Of a stretch of DNA of 64,000 nucleotides, positions 42,176 through 50,377 are shown one piece after another. The DNA comes from JBHGYD01 sp041920415 (GTDB lineage Bacteria > Bacillota > Bacilli > Bacillales > Anoxybacillaceae), in assembly GCA_041920415.1 (NCBI GenBank), contig JBHGYD010000031.1, positions 1-64,000 of the forward strand, read 5' to 3'. The translations under genes and the position numbers were made by a program. Each line of letters begins with the position of its first letter. The stretch's first letter is position 1. Under the pieces are notes generated by a model that saw only the letters and a program-made list of their open reading frames with translations, did not search any database and was not told the origin of the DNA.

Positions 42176-42208
42176 AAAAAAGCTGACAGCGATGACTGCC
42201 AGCTTTTT
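42176..42208 (+). terminator. Terminator of the 59-residue gene
   Basis: AAAAAGCTG-A-CAG pairs with CTG-C-CAGCTTTTT around CGATGA. Confidence 0.75.
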
Positions 42209-42398
42209 GTCTAGATTGGCGACTAGCCAGTTTACTTCTTGAACGTGCATCAGTGCAGAACTTGCTTAAAGCACGACCTGAAAAGCGCTGCTTTAAGCAA
42301 CTCGGGCTAAATAATCTTCTGGTATGAAGCCGATGAGCGCTTCTCTCCAGAAGAACATTGTCCTGTCGCGGCTAAGCGAGGTGCTTGCGCTTTTCTTT
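42207..42398. repeat. Structured imperfect repeat element, copy D
   Basis: It begins TTGTCTAG and ends GCTTTTCTT like the three copies at 47 kb and shares the core AAATAATCTTC ... GAAGAACATT (42309-42359). It carries an extra perfect 12-bp hairpin TTGCTTAAAGCA/TGCTTTAAGCAA (42262-42300). Its right end runs into the stop codon of the yjcZ-like gene. Confidence 0.55.
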
Positions 42399-42486
42399 AG
42401 TAGAATAGGCATGCACAACCAACGATGATTAATAAGATGAACAACACAACAATTAACGCAAATCCTCCTGCGTAAGGTGCGCTCAT
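42397..42486 (-). CDS. YjcZ family sporulation peptide
   Basis: A 29-residue peptide MSAPYAGGFALIVVLFILLI plus IVGCACLFY: a glycine-rich start and one membrane helix, the hallmark of YjcZ/SscA-type sporulation peptides common in Bacillaceae. AAGGGGGTG precedes the ATG at 42486. The stop codon is provided at the edge of the repeat element at 42207-42398. Confidence 0.8.
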   Translation of the reverse strand: MSAPYAGGFALIVVLFILLIIVGCACLFY

Positions 42487-42591
42487 GAACAACACCCCCT
42501 TTCAATCCGTTTAAAAAGTGGTAATTTCGTCTTGGGATACTTCATCATATGTAAAAGGAACAAACATGTATGGGCGCATGACTAAAAAATT

Positions 42592-42619
42592 TTTGCATCG
42601 CAGGAAAATATGTTATAGT
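42592..42619 (+). promoter_or_regulatory. Sigma-A promoter of prsA
   Basis: TTTGCA (42592-42597) and TATAGT (42614-42619), 16-bp spacer, followed by AGGAG at 42656. Confidence 0.5.
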
Positions 42620-42671
42620 TATTGTTGTGGCTTTTTCGTAAAAAAATTTGATTTTAGGAGTTGTGAAGTGG

Positions 42672-43505
42672 ATGAAAAAATGGACGATTGCTTTAGCGAC
42701 AGCAGCCTCTGTTCTTGCTTTATCTGCCTGCAACAATGGTGGTTCAGAAGTGATTGTCGAAACAAAGGTCGGCAACATTACAAAAGATGAATTGTATAAT
42801 ACGATGAAAGAGCGCTTCGGTAAAGACGTTATTCGTGACCTTGTTACTGAAAAAGTATTAAGTAAGAAGTATAAAGTCACTGATAAAGAAATTGACAAAG
42901 AAATCGAGAACTTAAAAGAAATGTATGGCACGCAATACGATTTGGCTGTGCAACAAAATGGAGAACAAGCGATTCGAGACATGGTCAAGCTTGATCTTTT
43001 ACGTCAAAAAGCGGCCATGGAAGATATTAAAGTATCGGAAAAAGAACTGAAAAAATATTACGATGAATATAAGCCGAAAATACGAGCAAGCCACATTTTA
43101 GTGAAAGATGAAAAGACGGCAAAAGAAATTAAGGCGAAGCTCGATAAAGGAGAAGATTTTGCGAAACTAGCCAAGGAATATTCACAAGATCCGGGATCCG
43201 CACAAAAAGGCGGCGATTTAGGATGGTTTGGACCAGGCAAAATGGTGAAAGCATTTGAAGATGCGGCTTATTCGTTAAAAGTTGGAGAAATTAGTCAGCC
43301 TGTTAAAACCGAGTTCGGATATCATATTATTAAGGTAACAGATAAAGAAAAGAAAAAATCATATGAGCAAATGAAAGACGAAATTGAATTTGAAGTGAAA
43401 AAGAGCAAATTAGACTCAACAAAAGTAGAATCAAAAGTAGCAAAATTAATAAAAGAAGCGGATGTCAAAGTGAAAGACAACGATCTCAAAGGTGTTTTTC
43501 AATAA
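42672..43505 (+). CDS. prsA: Foldase lipoprotein PrsA (parvulin PPIase)
   Basis: The 277-residue lipoprotein has a signal peptide ending in lipobox LSAC (Cys20). The N-terminal chaperone-like helices carry KYKVTDKEIDKEI, and a parvulin rotamase domain runs from about 130 to 225 (RASHILV, GGDLGWFGPGKM, FGYHIIKV). PrsA folds exported proteins at the outer face of the membrane and is essential in B. subtilis. AGGAG lies 11 bases before the ATG at 42672; GTG 42663 is an alternative. Confidence 0.94.
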   Translation: MKKWTIALATAASVLALSACNNGGSEVIVETKVGNITKDELYNTMKERFGKDVIRDLVTEKVLSKKYKVTDKEIDKEIENLKEMYGTQYDLAVQQNGEQAIRDMVKLDLLRQKAAMEDIKVSEKELKKYYDEYKPKIRASHILVKDEKTAKEIKAKLDKGEDFAKLAKEYSQDPGSAQKGGDLGWFGPGKMVKAFEDAAYSLKVGEISQPVKTEFGYHIIKVTDKEKKKSYEQMKDEIEFEVKKSKLDSTKVESKVAKLIKEADVKVKDNDLKGVFQ

Positions 43506-43507
43506 GT

Positions 43508-43547
43508 AATGAAGGGAAGCAACAACGAAGTCGCTTCCCTTTTTCTT
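43508..43547 (+). terminator. Terminator of prsA
   Basis: GGGAAGC / GCTTCCC stem (43514-43539) followed by TTTTTCTT. Confidence 0.85.
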
Positions 43548-43551
43548 ATTC

Positions 43552-43974
43552 TTATTCAATTCCTGCTTGAATCGTTGCAGCGATTGTTTGCAAATCATCA
43601 AAGGTGTAGTCGCTCGCATGGGATTTCCAAACGGCACCGAATCCGTCACCTTTGCCATAGCGTGGAATGAGGTGAACATGATAATGAAAAACGGTCTGTC
43701 CCGCTTGCTCACCGTTGTTATTTAACAAGTTCAGCCCAACGGGTGCAAACTGCTTTTTAATTGCGTTCGCAATTTTTGGAACGGAACGAAATAAGTGACT
43801 CGCGATTTCTGGTGTTAGCTCAAAAATGTTTTCTTTATGTACTTTCGGAATCACTAGTGTATGTCCTTTTGTTACTTGGCTAATGTCAAGAAACGCAAGA
43901 ACATGTTCGTCTTCATATACTTTTGCGGCGGGAATGTCCCCATTGATAATTTTACAGAAAATGCAATCGCTCAC
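43552..43974 (-). CDS. hit: HIT family protein Hit
   Basis: The 140-residue HIT-superfamily nucleotide hydrolase has zinc ligands in CIFCKIINGDIPA and the histidine triad HYHVHLIPR. It probably hydrolyses adenosine 5'-monophosphoramidates or dinucleotides. The start is GTG 43974 with AAAGGTGG nine bases upstream; the longer frame to 44019 has no site. It is divergent from ecsA, as in B. subtilis. Confidence 0.92.
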   Translation of the reverse strand: MSDCIFCKIINGDIPAAKVYEDEHVLAFLDISQVTKGHTLVIPKVHKENIFELTPEIASHLFRSVPKIANAIKKQFAPVGLNLLNNNGEQAGQTVFHYHVHLIPRYGKGDGFGAVWKSHASDYTFDDLQTIAATIQAGIE

Positions 43975-44098
43975 TTGCACCGGCCACCTTTCTCGCCATT
44001 TTTGTTTATATTTTACCATAAAAAGAACAGGATGTAAGCCGTAAAGGTTACATCCTGTTCATGATGAAAAGGGGTGAGAATTAGTAAACAAGGTAACG

Positions 44099-44122
44099 TT
44101 TGATGAACACCTCATTTGCAAA
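44099..44122. repeat. Short direct repeat before ecsA, copy 1
   Basis: TTTGATGAACACCTCATTT at 44099-44117; the same 19 bases recur exactly 120 bp downstream. Confidence 0.7.
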
Positions 44123-44178
44123 AAGGTTTTTTACTGAGTGAGCTTTTTTCCTTTGTTCAAGATGACCATCCCCTTATC

Positions 44179-44203
44179 ATTGTAAGGATTATTAATCCTA
44201 CAA
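44179..44203. repeat. Hairpin between the ecsA-upstream repeats
   Basis: TTGTA-GGATT pairs with AATCC-TACAA around ATT, with one bulged A. Too few T's follow for a terminator. Function unknown. Confidence 0.4.
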
Positions 44204-44218
44204 CCTCACTAGATGATC

Positions 44219-44242
44219 TTTGATGAACACCTCATTTACAAA
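44219..44242. repeat. Short direct repeat before ecsA, copy 2
   Basis: TTTGATGAACACCTCATTT, identical to copy 1 over 19 bases. Confidence 0.7.
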
Positions 44243-44299
44243 GAGTTTGCTTCGCACTTACTTCGTTTCAGACGGTGTCATTACGACAAGTAAAAAGTC

Positions 44300-44321
44300 T
44301 TTCGTAAACACCTCATTTCAA
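44300..44321. repeat. Short direct repeat before ecsA, copy 3
   Basis: TTTCGTAAACACCTCATTT shares AACACCTCATTT with the other two. GTAAACACCTCATT (44304-44317) is exactly complementary to the hemH ribosome binding region at 51479-51492. Confidence 0.65.
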
Positions 44322-44499
44322 TGTGGATGATTCACCAAACAACATGATGTTTTGTTGTTATGTGATTTCTCATCCCCTCTTCGTTATTTATCATGTCCGA
44401 AAATTTATCGGTTATACAAATTCATTGATATATAATTTTTGGAAAAGACCGAGTTCTTTTGATAAAATAATGATAAAATTCATGAAGAAAGGAAAACAA

Positions 44500-45243
44500 A
44501 TGATGGCGCTCCTTGAAGTCAAACATGTATATGGTGGCTACACAAACCGAAATGTACTAGAAGATATTTCATTTACCGTGGGACGGAATGAAATCGTAGG
44601 GCTCATTGGCTTAAATGGGGCGGGAAAAAGCACGACGATTAAGCATATTATTGGGTTAATGGAGCCGAGAAAAGGGACGATCACGATTAATGGAAAAACG
44701 TTTGCTGATGAACCAGAACAGTATCGCGCCCAATTCACATACATACCAGAAACACCGATTTTATATGATGAGCTGACCTTAAAAGAGCATTTAGAATTAA
44801 TGGCGATGGCGTATGGGTTACCGAAAGATGAGTATGAAAAGCGACTTCGATTGTTATTAAAAGAATTTCGCATGGAAAAAAAATTAACGTGGTTTCCTGC
44901 TCATTTTTCTAAAGGAATGAAGCAGAAAGTGATGATTATGTGTGCGTTTTTAGTCGAGCCATCGCTTTATATTATTGATGAACCGTTTGTTGGTCTTGAC
45001 CCGCTTGGAATTCAATCATTGCTTCAGTTGATGAAGACGATGAAAGAAAAAGGAGCAGGGATTTTAATGTCGACCCATATTTTAGCGACGGCAGAACGTT
45101 ATTGTGATTCTTTCGTCATTCTTCATCATGGAAAGATAAAGGCGAAAGGAACGTTAGAGGAACTGCGGCAACAACTTAATCGTCCTTTGGCTACATTGGA
45201 CGACATCTATATTGAGCTAACAAAGGAAGAAGAGTATGATTAA
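44500..45243 (+). CDS. ecsA: ABC transporter ATP-binding protein EcsA
   Basis: The 247 residues equal B. subtilis EcsA. Walker A GLNGAGKSTT, YIPETPILYDELTLKEHLEL, signature-like FSKGMKQKVMIMCA, Walker B LYIIDEPFVGLDPL and MSTHILATAERYCDSF are all family-typical. Ecs affects protein secretion, sporulation, competence and intramembrane protease RasP function. Start ATG 44500 follows AAAGGA; the longer frame to 44323 runs through the repeat region and was rejected. It overlaps ecsB by 8 bp. Confidence 0.93.
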   Translation: MMALLEVKHVYGGYTNRNVLEDISFTVGRNEIVGLIGLNGAGKSTTIKHIIGLMEPRKGTITINGKTFADEPEQYRAQFTYIPETPILYDELTLKEHLELMAMAYGLPKDEYEKRLRLLLKEFRMEKKLTWFPAHFSKGMKQKVMIMCAFLVEPSLYIIDEPFVGLDPLGIQSLLQLMKTMKEKGAGILMSTHILATAERYCDSFVILHHGKIKAKGTLEELRQQLNRPLATLDDIYIELTKEEEYD

Positions 45244-46435
45244 CGGCAGTCTATTATGGAAGCAACGATTTGTTCACTATGGGCATGAGATGAAACGCTA
45301 TTTGCGTTACATGTTCAATGATCATCTCTTATTTGTTTTGTTAGTAGGAATTGGCGGTGGAGCGGTTGTATATCAACAGTGGATTGAAAGGTTACCACTC
45401 CATTTTCCGTATGCTTTTGTAGCTGCGCTCGTCTTTTCGCTCTTTTTAACACATAGCCCTGTGCGTACGTTTTTTAAAGAAGCGGATATTGTGTTTTTAT
45501 TACCGATTGAAAAACAGCTGACCTCTTATATTCAACGGGCCTTTGTGTTTAGTTTTATCATACAAGCGTATCTGCTTTTTCTCGTTTTGTTAATTGTTGC
45601 TCCGCTTCATATAAAATTTTCAACATTGTCGATATGGAAACTATTGATCCTTTTATTATTCATGAAAAGCTGGAATATGTTCATTAGATGGAAGGAGAAT
45701 TACTTTGCAGAGCCGATCGCTCATCGGTTGAGCAGCGGAGTGCGCGCGTGTCTCAATGGTTTATTCCTGTATTTTGTCCTAACGAATGCTCCAATCATTT
45801 TTTCACTCAGTTTGTTATTAATTATGATTGTTTTGGTCATTTATTTTGCACAAGCAACAAAACAAAAAGGACTCAAATGGGAACAGCTCATTCAGCAAGA
45901 GGCAAAAACAAGACTTGCTTTTTATCGTGTAGCGAATTTATTTACGGATGTTCCGCAATTAAAAGAGAAAGCGAAACGTCGTAAATGGCTTGATGGTTTA
46001 TTATTATTTATTTCGTATCGTCAAGAAAACACGTTTCGTTACTTATATGTTAGAACGCTTGCGAGGGCTGGTGACTATTTTGCGCTTTATATTCGGTTAA
46101 CGGTCATTGCTTGCTTTCTTCTTTATATTGTTCCATTCGGTTATGGAAAAATTGTGACAGCAGTATTTTTCCTTTATGCGACAGGGGTTCAGTTATTTAC
46201 CTTGTCACGCCATCACCGTGCGAACGTCATGATCAAGTTATACCCGCTATCTTATATCGAACAAAAGAGAGCGGTACTTCGTATCTTGTTTCAATTGTTA
46301 ATCATTCAAAGTATTCTTTTTGCATTATTTTTAGTCGTGATCGGCTATTGGTTGATTAGTTTGTTATCACTAATAGTGGGAGTGATCTTTAGTTATTGGT
46401 TGTTGTTTATGTATTTACATAAACGTTGGAAATAG
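45236..46435 (+). CDS. ecsB: ABC transporter permease EcsB
   Basis: The 399-residue EcsB-type protein has about eight hydrophobic segments in two groups separated by a soluble loop with a predicted helix (KGLKWEQLIQQEAKTRLAFYRVANLF). It forms the membrane part of the Ecs exporter with EcsA. The ATG at 45236 lies within the ecsA tail. B. subtilis has ecsC next; here hmoB follows 11 bp later and ecsC is not in the window. Confidence 0.9.
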   Translation: MINGSLLWKQRFVHYGHEMKRYLRYMFNDHLLFVLLVGIGGGAVVYQQWIERLPLHFPYAFVAALVFSLFLTHSPVRTFFKEADIVFLLPIEKQLTSYIQRAFVFSFIIQAYLLFLVLLIVAPLHIKFSTLSIWKLLILLLFMKSWNMFIRWKENYFAEPIAHRLSSGVRACLNGLFLYFVLTNAPIIFSLSLLLIMIVLVIYFAQATKQKGLKWEQLIQQEAKTRLAFYRVANLFTDVPQLKEKAKRRKWLDGLLLFISYRQENTFRYLYVRTLARAGDYFALYIRLTVIACFLLYIVPFGYGKIVTAVFFLYATGVQLFTLSRHHRANVMIKLYPLSYIEQKRAVLRILFQLLIIQSILFALFLVVIGYWLISLLSLIVGVIFSYWLLFMYLHKRWK

Positions 46436-46446
46436 GAGGGGTTAAA

Positions 46447-46956
46447 ATGAAAAAAATGTATATTACAACCGGTACGCTTGAATATTTGCAAAAACTGAAA
46501 GAAGAAGATCCAAATGCAAACATGCTATTGCTTGAAGGAGAAGACAATGCGGTTTTACTTCATGAAACAAGCGGAGAAACGGTTTTTACTGAGCCGCGTC
46601 AATATGAAGTGCTCGATGCGGTCGGTCCGTTAGGTGGATCGTTTGCTGTGTTCAACAATATTCCTGTGACAGATGAAGGGAAACCGTTATTTGAATATCG
46701 CTTCAGTCAACGGGCAAGACTGATTGAAAAAGAACCGGGATTTGTGGCCATTCGCGTACTGCGCCCATTATCAAATGATACGTATATCATTATGACATTA
46801 TGGGAAAGCGAAGAGCACTTTAAAAATTGGCAACGTTCAAAAGCGTACGAAAAAGCCCACGAACGAGGGAAAGCTGCAAAACAAGATGAACAGCAACCAA
46901 CGATTTTTCCGCGACCTTCATATGTAACGATGTATACGGTTGTTCGACAAAACTAA
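46447..46956 (+). CDS. hmoB: Heme-degrading monooxygenase HmoB
   Basis: The 169-residue protein resembles B. subtilis HmoB (YhgC). Its C-terminal antibiotic-biosynthesis-monooxygenase fold has FVAIRVLRPLSNDTYIIMTLWESEEHFKNWQRSKAYEKAHE, with the histidine in KAHE as possible heme ligand. It breaks down heme to release iron. AATAGGAGG precedes the ATG. It lies near the hem genes, as in B. subtilis, but on the same strand and separated by transport genes. Confidence 0.88.
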   Translation: MKKMYITTGTLEYLQKLKEEDPNANMLLLEGEDNAVLLHETSGETVFTEPRQYEVLDAVGPLGGSFAVFNNIPVTDEGKPLFEYRFSQRARLIEKEPGFVAIRVLRPLSNDTYIIMTLWESEEHFKNWQRSKAYEKAHERGKAAKQDEQQPTIFPRPSYVTMYTVVRQN

Positions 46957-46968
46957 AATCCTTGTCAC

Positions 46969-46998
46969 ATGCCGCTATTATTTAGGCGGCATTTTTCT
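46969..46998 (+). terminator. Terminator of ecsA-ecsB-hmoB
   Basis: ATGCCGC / GCGGCAT stem followed by TTTTTCTTTTTT. Confidence 0.85.
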
Positions 46999-47042
46999 TT
47001 TTTCGACTATTTCCGTGGAAATCGATATATTTGGTAATGATG

Positions 47043-47160
47043 TTGTCTAGCTCGGCTCGCAACGCTTTGCGGAAAATAACCTTCCTCCATCGAAATGCAA
47101 GCATTTCTCGTCGGAAGAACATTTTCCTTCGGCGTTAGGCGCTCGCCTCCGCTTTTCTTA
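47043..47160. repeat. Structured imperfect repeat element, copy A
   Basis: From TTGTCTAGCTCGGC to CGCCTCCGCTTTTCTT. The core GGAAAATAACCTTCC (47071-47085) pairs with GGAAGAACATTTTCC (47113-47127) except for a symmetric AAC/AAC internal loop. A GAAATGC/GCATTTC hairpin sits inside. Similar intergenic repeats are widespread in thermophilic Bacillaceae (bcr1-like, from memory). Confidence 0.65.
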
Positions 47161-47335
47161 TTGTCTAGCTCGGCTCGCAACTCCTTCTGGAAAATAACCT
47201 TCCCCCTCGAAGTGTCAAGCACTTCTGCGGGTGAAGAACATTTGGCTTCGAGGGAGCTAGGATGGTGACATTTCGCCGTTGCCCACAGGACGTGGGCAGC
47301 TTTTAGGCGAAATTGAGCCGCTTCCGCTTTTCTTG
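47161..47335. repeat. Structured imperfect repeat element, copy B
   Basis: Immediately follows copy A with the same ends. The 52-bp core at 47192-47243 is identical to copy C. It carries an extra hairpin: TTTCGCC/GGCGAAA with inner TGCCCAC/GTGGGCA (about 47270-47313). Confidence 0.65.
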
Positions 47336-47336
47336 A

Positions 47337-47459
47337 TTGTCTAGCTCCAGCGCCTAGCTCTCTTGTGCCAAATAACCTTCCCCCTCGAAGTGTCAAGCAC
47401 TTCTGCGGGTGAAGAACATTTCGTTTCGAGAGCTATTCGCGCCGCCTCTGCTTTTCTTA
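47337..47459. repeat. Structured imperfect repeat element, copy C
   Basis: Third tandem copy, TTGTCTAGCTCCAGCGCC to CTGCTTTTCTT. Core 47370-47421 is identical to copy B. The three copies fill most of the 600-bp gap between hmoB and the transporter gene; no gene is seen in the gap. Confidence 0.65.
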
Positions 47460-47554
47460 TTTTCACATCTTTTTCCCCACTTCATATGCTGTAGTACATC
47501 AATTAGGTAAATGTCCTATTTACTAATTGAAACTGAATAGAAAGGGGAAAAAGT

Positions 47555-48955
47555 ATGGGTGTTGAATTAACTGCCTTACATTGGATTTACGTTGCGTTTG
47601 TCGTGCTCATTATTGGTTTTATGGTGGCGCGAAAAGATACATCGCTCGTTTGTATTGTCGGCATTTTTTTATTGGCGATTACGGCTACTCATTCATTAAG
47701 CGCAGCGATTAGCGGTGTGTTTAACAGTTTTATTTATGCGATTACAGAACTTCTACCGACGATTTTAGTTATTTCGATTATCGTTGCGATGAGTAAAGTA
47801 TTAACAGCGACAGGAATCAACGATGTGATGATTTCACCATTTGCAAGGTTCATTCGTACACCTAGTTGGGCATATTGGACAATTGGATTGTTGATGATGG
47901 TTATTTCATGGTTTTTCTGGCCATCGCCAGCGGTTGCGCTAATGGGGGCGGTGTTGTTGCCAGTGGCGCTTCGCGTAGGGTTGCCTGCTATAGGAGTGGC
48001 GATGGCAATGAATTTGTTCGGTCATGGGATCGCGTTATCAGGTGATTTTGTCATCCAAGGCGCACCAAAATTAACCGCCGATGCTGCGGGTCTTCCTGTT
48101 TCCGACGTTGTATCCGCTAGCGTTCCGCTTGTATTTGTGATGGGAGTTGTCACTACGGTTACGGCCTTCATTTTATTGCGGCGTGATATGAAGAAAGGAC
48201 AATTGACAATTGCGGCGAATGAAATTGCTGTAACTGCTGATCCGATTGTTGAACAAACGAAACAACTACTATCGAATAAAATGAAAAAATGGTTAGCTAT
48301 CGTAATCCCTATTTTGTTTGTGCTTGATGTCGCTGCGATGTCGCATTTGAATTTGCAAGGCGGGGAAGCGACAGCACTTATCGGCGGAACGGCGATTTTT
48401 ATTCTCATTTTAATTTCTGTTTTTGCTCACAAACGAGAAAGCTTTGAAGAAATTACGAACTATTTTATCGAAGGATTTCAATTTGGATTTAAAATATTCG
48501 GCCCCGTCATTCCGATTGCTGCCTTTTTCTATTTAGGGGATGCTGGGTTTGTTAAAATTATTGGTAACTATTTACCAAAAATGTCTCAAGGAATTGTGAA
48601 CGATTTAGGGGTAGCACTCGCTCATATCGTACCGCTAAATAAAGAAATTGGAGCTGTCACGTTAACAGCAGTTGGGGCCATTACCGGTTTGGATGGGTCC
48701 GGTTTTTCTGGTATTTCATTAGCCGGCTCTATTGCCCATTTATTTGCCACAGCGATCGGCACTGGAACGGCTACGTTAACGGCGTTAGGCCAAATTGCGG
48801 CGATTTGGGTTGGCGGAGGCACCCTTGTTCCGTGGGCATTAATTCCAGCTGCAGCGATTTGCGGCGTCGATCCATTTGAGTTAGCACGGCGTAATTTAAT
48901 ACCAGTAACAGTCGGGCTTATCGTCACCACGGTTGTTGCTATGTTTTTGATTTAG
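47555..48955 (+). CDS. Predicted ion-transporter-superfamily membrane transporter
   Basis: The 466-residue polytopic protein has about eleven to twelve hydrophobic segments. WFFWPSPAVALMGAVLLPVA and GLDGSGFSGISLAGSIAHLFATAIGTGTATL look like the two re-entrant, small-residue-rich hairpins of the IT superfamily (GntP/CitM/ArsB-like). The substrate is unknown. An M20 amidohydrolase gene follows 114 bp downstream, which suggests uptake of an N-acyl or peptide-like compound, though a terminator lies between them. AAAGGGGA precedes the ATG. Confidence 0.75.
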   Translation: MGVELTALHWIYVAFVVLIIGFMVARKDTSLVCIVGIFLLAITATHSLSAAISGVFNSFIYAITELLPTILVISIIVAMSKVLTATGINDVMISPFARFIRTPSWAYWTIGLLMMVISWFFWPSPAVALMGAVLLPVALRVGLPAIGVAMAMNLFGHGIALSGDFVIQGAPKLTADAAGLPVSDVVSASVPLVFVMGVVTTVTAFILLRRDMKKGQLTIAANEIAVTADPIVEQTKQLLSNKMKKWLAIVIPILFVLDVAAMSHLNLQGGEATALIGGTAIFILILISVFAHKRESFEEITNYFIEGFQFGFKIFGPVIPIAAFFYLGDAGFVKIIGNYLPKMSQGIVNDLGVALAHIVPLNKEIGAVTLTAVGAITGLDGSGFSGISLAGSIAHLFATAIGTGTATLTALGQIAAIWVGGGTLVPWALIPAAAICGVDPFELARRNLIPVTVGLIVTTVVAMFLI

Positions 48956-48965
48956 TTGTGAAACG

Positions 48966-48997
48966 AGCTGTCTCATGATAGGTGAGACAGCTTTTTA
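48966..48997 (+). terminator. Terminator of the transporter gene
   Basis: AGCTGTCTCA / TGAGACAGCT stem followed by TTTTTATT. Confidence 0.85.
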
Positions 48998-49069
48998 TTG
49001 ATGGTAGCGTTTTCTATTGAACGTACTATGATATAATAAGAAGAAAAGTTGTGAAAAGGGGAGAGGAAG

Positions 49070-50257
49070 TTGCTTACACAGCTGTACAATCGCCTAGAGG
49101 CGCATTACGATGAAATGGTGGCGATTCGCCGCTATTTACATCAATACCCAGAACTGTCGTTTCAAGAATATAAAACAGCCCAATACATAGCTGATTATTA
49201 TAAAGCATTAGGAATTCCTGTTAAAGAGAAAGTGGGCGGAAATGGAGTTGTCGCAAAAATTGTTGGTGCGAAACCAGGGAAAACGGTGGCGTTGCGAGCG
49301 GATTTTGATGCGTTACCGATTCAAGATGAAAAGGATGTTCCTTATAAATCGACTGTTCCAGGAGTGATGCATGCGTGTGGTCATGATGGGCATACCGCAA
49401 CGTTGCTTGTGTTAGCAAAAGCGCTTCATGAAATGAAAGAGGAGTTTTCCGGTACGGTCGTTCTTATTCATCAACATGCGGAAGAGTATGCTCCAGGTGG
49501 GGCGATTTCGATGATTCAAGACGGTTGCTTAGAAGGTGTCGACGTTATTTTTGGCACGCATTTATGGGCCACGGAGCCGACTGGGAAAATTCAATATCGT
49601 ATCGGACCTATCATGGCCGCAGCGGACCGGTTCGAAATTACGATCCAAGGTTCTGGAGGTCATGGGGCGCAGCCGCATAAAACGAAAGATGCCATTGTCA
49701 TTGCATCGCAACTTGTTCTTTCGTTACAACAAATCGTCAGCCGCCGTATTAACCCATTGCAACCGGCTGTTGTTTCGATTGGTTCGTTTGTTGCGGATAA
49801 CGCGTTTAATATCATTGCAGACACCGCAAAGCTCATCGGAACCGTTCGCACATTTGATGAAGCGATACGCGATGAAATCGAGCGAGAAATCGAACGAATC
49901 ACAAAAGGAATTTGTTTAGCGGCCGATTGTTCTTATCAATACACTTATACGCGCGGGTATCCACCGGTTGTCAACCACGAAGCAGAGACAAACTTTATTG
50001 TGGAAATAGCCAAACAAATTTCAGAGGTTACACTAGTAGAAGAAACGGAGCCACATATGGGTGGGGAAGATTTTGCTTACTATTTACAACATGTAAAAGG
50101 AGCATTTTTCTTCACCGGAGCAAGAGCAGAGCATGTGACAACGCCATTCCCGCACCACCATCCAAAATTTGATTTTGACGAAAAAGCGATGCTTATTGCC
50201 GCAAAAACGCTTGGTACTGCGGCATTGACATATTTAAATAAATCGTCAATTTTTTGA
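49070..50257 (+). CDS. yhaA: M20 family amidohydrolase (YhaA-like)
   Basis: This 395-residue M20D peptidase has metal ligands HACGHDGH (about 103-110), HQHAEE with the catalytic glutamates, FGTHLW, and HMGGEDFAYY near residue 330. The dimerisation domain with GSGGHGAQPHKTKDA lies between. Such enzymes remove acyl groups from N-acylated amino acids. The length and neighbourhood fit B. subtilis YhaA. The start is TTG 49070, preceded by GGGGAGAGG. Confidence 0.85.
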   Translation: MLTQLYNRLEAHYDEMVAIRRYLHQYPELSFQEYKTAQYIADYYKALGIPVKEKVGGNGVVAKIVGAKPGKTVALRADFDALPIQDEKDVPYKSTVPGVMHACGHDGHTATLLVLAKALHEMKEEFSGTVVLIHQHAEEYAPGGAISMIQDGCLEGVDVIFGTHLWATEPTGKIQYRIGPIMAAADRFEITIQGSGGHGAQPHKTKDAIVIASQLVLSLQQIVSRRINPLQPAVVSIGSFVADNAFNIIADTAKLIGTVRTFDEAIRDEIEREIERITKGICLAADCSYQYTYTRGYPPVVNHEAETNFIVEIAKQISEVTLVEETEPHMGGEDFAYYLQHVKGAFFFTGARAEHVTTPFPHHHPKFDFDEKAMLIAAKTLGTAALTYLNKSSIF

Positions 50258-50322
50258 CACTTTTGTTCGTTCCCTATACATTGTTTTAAGAAACTTGTAT
50301 AGTTGTAGTTGGAGTTGTACAC

Positions 50323-50348
50323 AACTTGGCTTGTGGCCAAGTTTTCTT
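50323..50348 (+). terminator. Terminator of yhaA
   Basis: AACTTGGC / GCCAAGTT stem followed by TTCTTGTG; moderate T-tract. Confidence 0.6.
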
Positions 50349-50377
50349 GTGTCAAAAGAGAAGAAAAATCATTTTCA

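Noticed and set aside
42293..42505. 70-residue minus-strand ORF over repeat copy D
   Set aside because: A different frame, the YjcZ-type peptide at 42397-42486, has the ribosome binding site and family match; the rest is repeat sequence.
44323..44499. N-terminal extension of ecsA
   Set aside because: The extra 59 residues have no similarity to EcsA, which starts at ALLEVKHVYGGYT; AAAGGA supports ATG 44500.
47007..47396. 129-residue minus-strand ORF across the tandem repeats
   Set aside because: It lies wholly in repeat DNA with near-identical internal blocks in different frames and no ribosome binding site.
50254..50282. TTGACA-17-TACATT as the hemE promoter
   Set aside because: It overlaps the yhaA stop codon and lies upstream of a terminator-like hairpin; TTTGAT-17-TAGAAT at 50378 is downstream of that hairpin and fits better.
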